A program made the position numbers and the translations under genes. Shown piece after piece: positions 5,932-7,541 of a stretch of DNA of 7,541 nt. How positions within the stretch are numbered: the first letter of the stretch is position 1; each line of letters begins with the position of its first letter. This DNA comes from Clostridiales bacterium UBA3705 (GTDB lineage Bacteria; Bacillota_A; Clostridia; Oscillospirales; Oscillospiraceae). The notes under the pieces were generated by a model. The model searched no databases. It had not been told where the DNA came from and worked only from the letters and a program-made list of their open reading frames with translations. The DNA is taken from the NCBI GenBank assembly GCA_002372735.1, contig DFIE01000175.1, positions 1 to 7,541 of the forward strand, written 5' to 3'.

Positions 5932-7541
5932 ATGGATTATCTGAAGCAGTATCATTTCTGGCTGGAGAACGCACCTGTCAGCTACCGTGACGAGCTTAGC
6001 GCCATGGAGGGCAACGAGCTTGCGCTGAAAAACTGTTTTGGCGCGGAGCTGGCCTTCGGCACTGCGGGCATCCGCGGCATCATGGGTCTTGGCTGCAACC
6101 GGCTCAACGAGTTCACCGTCCGCCGCACGGCCCAGGGCGTGGCCAAGTGGCTCAACGGCACCGACCTGCCCAAGCGCTGCGCCATCGGCTATGACAGCCG
6201 GCACAATTCCCGCACCTATGCTGAAATCTGCGCCGCCGCCCTGGCCGAGACCGGCATCCAGGTCTTCATCTATCACGAGCTGGCCCCCACCCCCATGCTG
6301 TCCTACGCTGTGCGGGAGCTGGGCTGCGGCTGCGGCATTATGGTCACTGCCTCTCACAACGCGGGCGTGTACAACGGCATCAAGTGCTATGGCGAGGACG
6401 GCTGCCAGATGACCGACGAGCCTGCCGCCATCGTGTACGACGAAATCCAGAAGACCCCCTGGTTTGTCCTGCCCAAGAAAACCTTTGACGCCTTGAAGAC
6501 CGAGGGCACCATCCAGGACATCCCCATGTCTCTGTGGCAAAAGTACTATGACCGCGTTCTCCAGGAGGGCCTGGATCTGGCCCGGGTGGAGCGCTCCGGC
6601 CTGCATGTGCTCTACACCCCCCTGTGCGGCACCGGCAACAAGCCCGTGCGCGAGATTTTCCGCCGCATCGGCGTCAAGGCGGACATCGTCACCGCCCAGG
6701 AACTGCCCGACGGCGACTTCAAGACCTGTGAATATCCCAACCCCGAGACTGACGCGGCCCTGAACGAGAGCTACAAGCTGGCCGATCAGGTCCACCCCGA
6801 CCTGATCATCGGCACTGACCCGGACTGCGACCGTGTGGCCGTGGCCGTGCCTGTGGAGGGCGGTTTCCGCAAGCTCAGCGGCAATGAGCTGGGCTGCGTG
6901 CTGCTGGATTACGTGCTGCGTATGCGCAAGGAGCGGGGCGATCTGCCCGAGGGCGCTGAGATTGTCAAGTCCATTGTCTCCACCCCCATGGCAGACGCCA
7001 TTGCCGACAGCTACGGTGTCAAGACCATGAACGTGCTCACCGGCTTTAAGTACATCGGCGGCGAGATCCTGCGCCTGGAGCAGCTGGGCCAGGAGAATCA
7101 GTTCCTCTTCGGCTTTGAGGAGAGCTGCGGCTATCTCAAGGGCACCTATGCCCGGGATAAGGACGCCGTGGTGGCCTCCATGCTGGTGTGCGAGGCTGCC
7201 GCCTTCGCCAAGGAGAATGGCATGAACCTGGCCGACTATATGGACACCCTCTACCGTGAAATCGGCTGCTACTCCGCTTACGTCCAGTCTGTGGAGCTCC
7301 AGGGTATCACCGCCTCTGAGATTTCCAAGCAGTTCATGGCGGACATCCGGGATAACACCCCCAGAACCCTGGCCGGCCGTGAGGTCACCGCCACTGTGGA
7401 TTATCTGTCCGGCCAGCGTACCTGCCTGCGCTGCGGCAAGACCGAGCCCACCGGCCTGCCCACCTCCAACGTCTTTACCATGGAGCTGGGAGAGAAGGGC
7501 AAGATCATTGTCCGGCCCTCCGGCACCGAGCCCAAGATCAA
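5932..7541 (+). CDS. Phosphoglucomutase/phosphomannomutase family protein (3' partial)
   Basis: This alpha-D-phosphohexomutase interconverts hexose 1- and 6-phosphates (probably glucose, possibly mannose) through a phosphoserine, linking glycolysis to sugar-nucleotide and polymer synthesis in the cytoplasm. ATG 5932 is preceded by AAAGGA (5917-5922), nine bases upstream, and the frame stays open for 536 codons to the window edge. All four active-site loops are present: catalytic TASHNAGVYNG with Ser141 (139-149), metal loop GTDPDCDR with D296, D298 and D300 (294-301), sugar-specificity loop GFEESCGY (394-401), and phosphate loop RPSGTEPKI (528-536). The N-terminal FGTAGIRGIMG (42-52) and overall size fit the PGM2/PgcA-like subgroup, whose members are about 570-580 residues, so roughly 40 residues are missing on the right. 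Substrate preference cannot be read from these loops. A strong terminator ends 30 bases upstream, and no promoter is evident between the two. Confidence 0.95.
   Translation, partial: MDYLKQYHFWLENAPVSYRDELSAMEGNELALKNCFGAELAFGTAGIRGIMGLGCNRLNEFTVRRTAQGVAKWLNGTDLPKRCAIGYDSRHNSRTYAEICAAALAETGIQVFIYHELAPTPMLSYAVRELGCGCGIMVTASHNAGVYNGIKCYGEDGCQMTDEPAAIVYDEIQKTPWFVLPKKTFDALKTEGTIQDIPMSLWQKYYDRVLQEGLDLARVERSGLHVLYTPLCGTGNKPVREIFRRIGVKADIVTAQELPDGDFKTCEYPNPETDAALNESYKLADQVHPDLIIGTDPDCDRVAVAVPVEGGFRKLSGNELGCVLLDYVLRMRKERGDLPEGAEIVKSIVSTPMADAIADSYGVKTMNVLTGFKYIGGEILRLEQLGQENQFLFGFEESCGYLKGTYARDKDAVVASMLVCEAAAFAKENGMNLADYMDTLYREIGCYSAYVQSVELQGITASEISKQFMADIRDNTPRTLAGREVTATVDYLSGQRTCLRCGKTEPTGLPTSNVFTMELGEKGKIIVRPSGTEPKI

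Noticed and set aside
5854..6795. 313-codon minus-strand frame opposite the phosphohexomutase gene
   Set aside because: Same antisense shadow effect of GC-biased third positions; no motif seen, and the plus strand has a full set of phosphohexomutase loops.

Overview
This looks like an ordinary chromosomal segment of a GC-rich Firmicute. The family set (MutS2 with a C-terminal Smr domain, a small HPr/Crh-type protein, a clostridial V-ATPase-subunit-H-like coiled-coil protein) together with consensus sigma-A promoters, AGGAGG-type ribosome binding sites and GC-rich third codon positions suggests a gut clostridium, most likely of the Oscillospiraceae group (Flavonifractor/Oscillibacter-like). 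That placement is inference from gene families and composition only. All supported genes are on the plus strand. I see no rRNA, tRNA, CRISPR array, insertion sequence or attachment site.

Layout. Bases 1-1224 are the C-terminal half of mutS2, cut by the left edge. Bases 1300-2448 encode an orphan membrane protein: an N-terminal zinc ribbon, one transmembrane helix, a Pro-rich linker and an outer domain with a calcium-loop-like motif. It is visibly less GC-rich than its neighbours. Bases 2449-2635 are the largest gene-free gap (187 bp) and hold a strong sigma-A promoter (2551-2579) for a short monocistronic unit, an HPr/Crh-like gene (2639-2899), closed by a hairpin-plus-U-run terminator (2909-2943). 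uvrC (2957-4783) starts only 13 bases after that terminator, has no visible Shine-Dalgarno, and overlaps rsmD (4780-5325) by 4 bases. A perfect-consensus promoter (5183-5210) lies inside the rsmD coding region and probably drives the coiled-coil protein gene (5348-5857), which ends at a second clear terminator (5869-5901). A phosphohexomutase gene (5932 to the right edge, incomplete) follows directly.

How the genes relate. mutS2 and uvrC act in DNA or ribosome quality control and in nucleotide excision repair. rsmD modifies 16S rRNA and is translationally coupled to uvrC. The HPr-like protein and the phosphohexomutase are both carbon-metabolism proteins but are separately bounded. I do not see a novel multi-gene system. 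The points most worth a second look are the HPr-like protein whose His15 motif is altered while its Ser46 motif is intact, the consensus promoter embedded in rsmD, the terminator abutting uvrC, and the orphan zinc-ribbon membrane protein.
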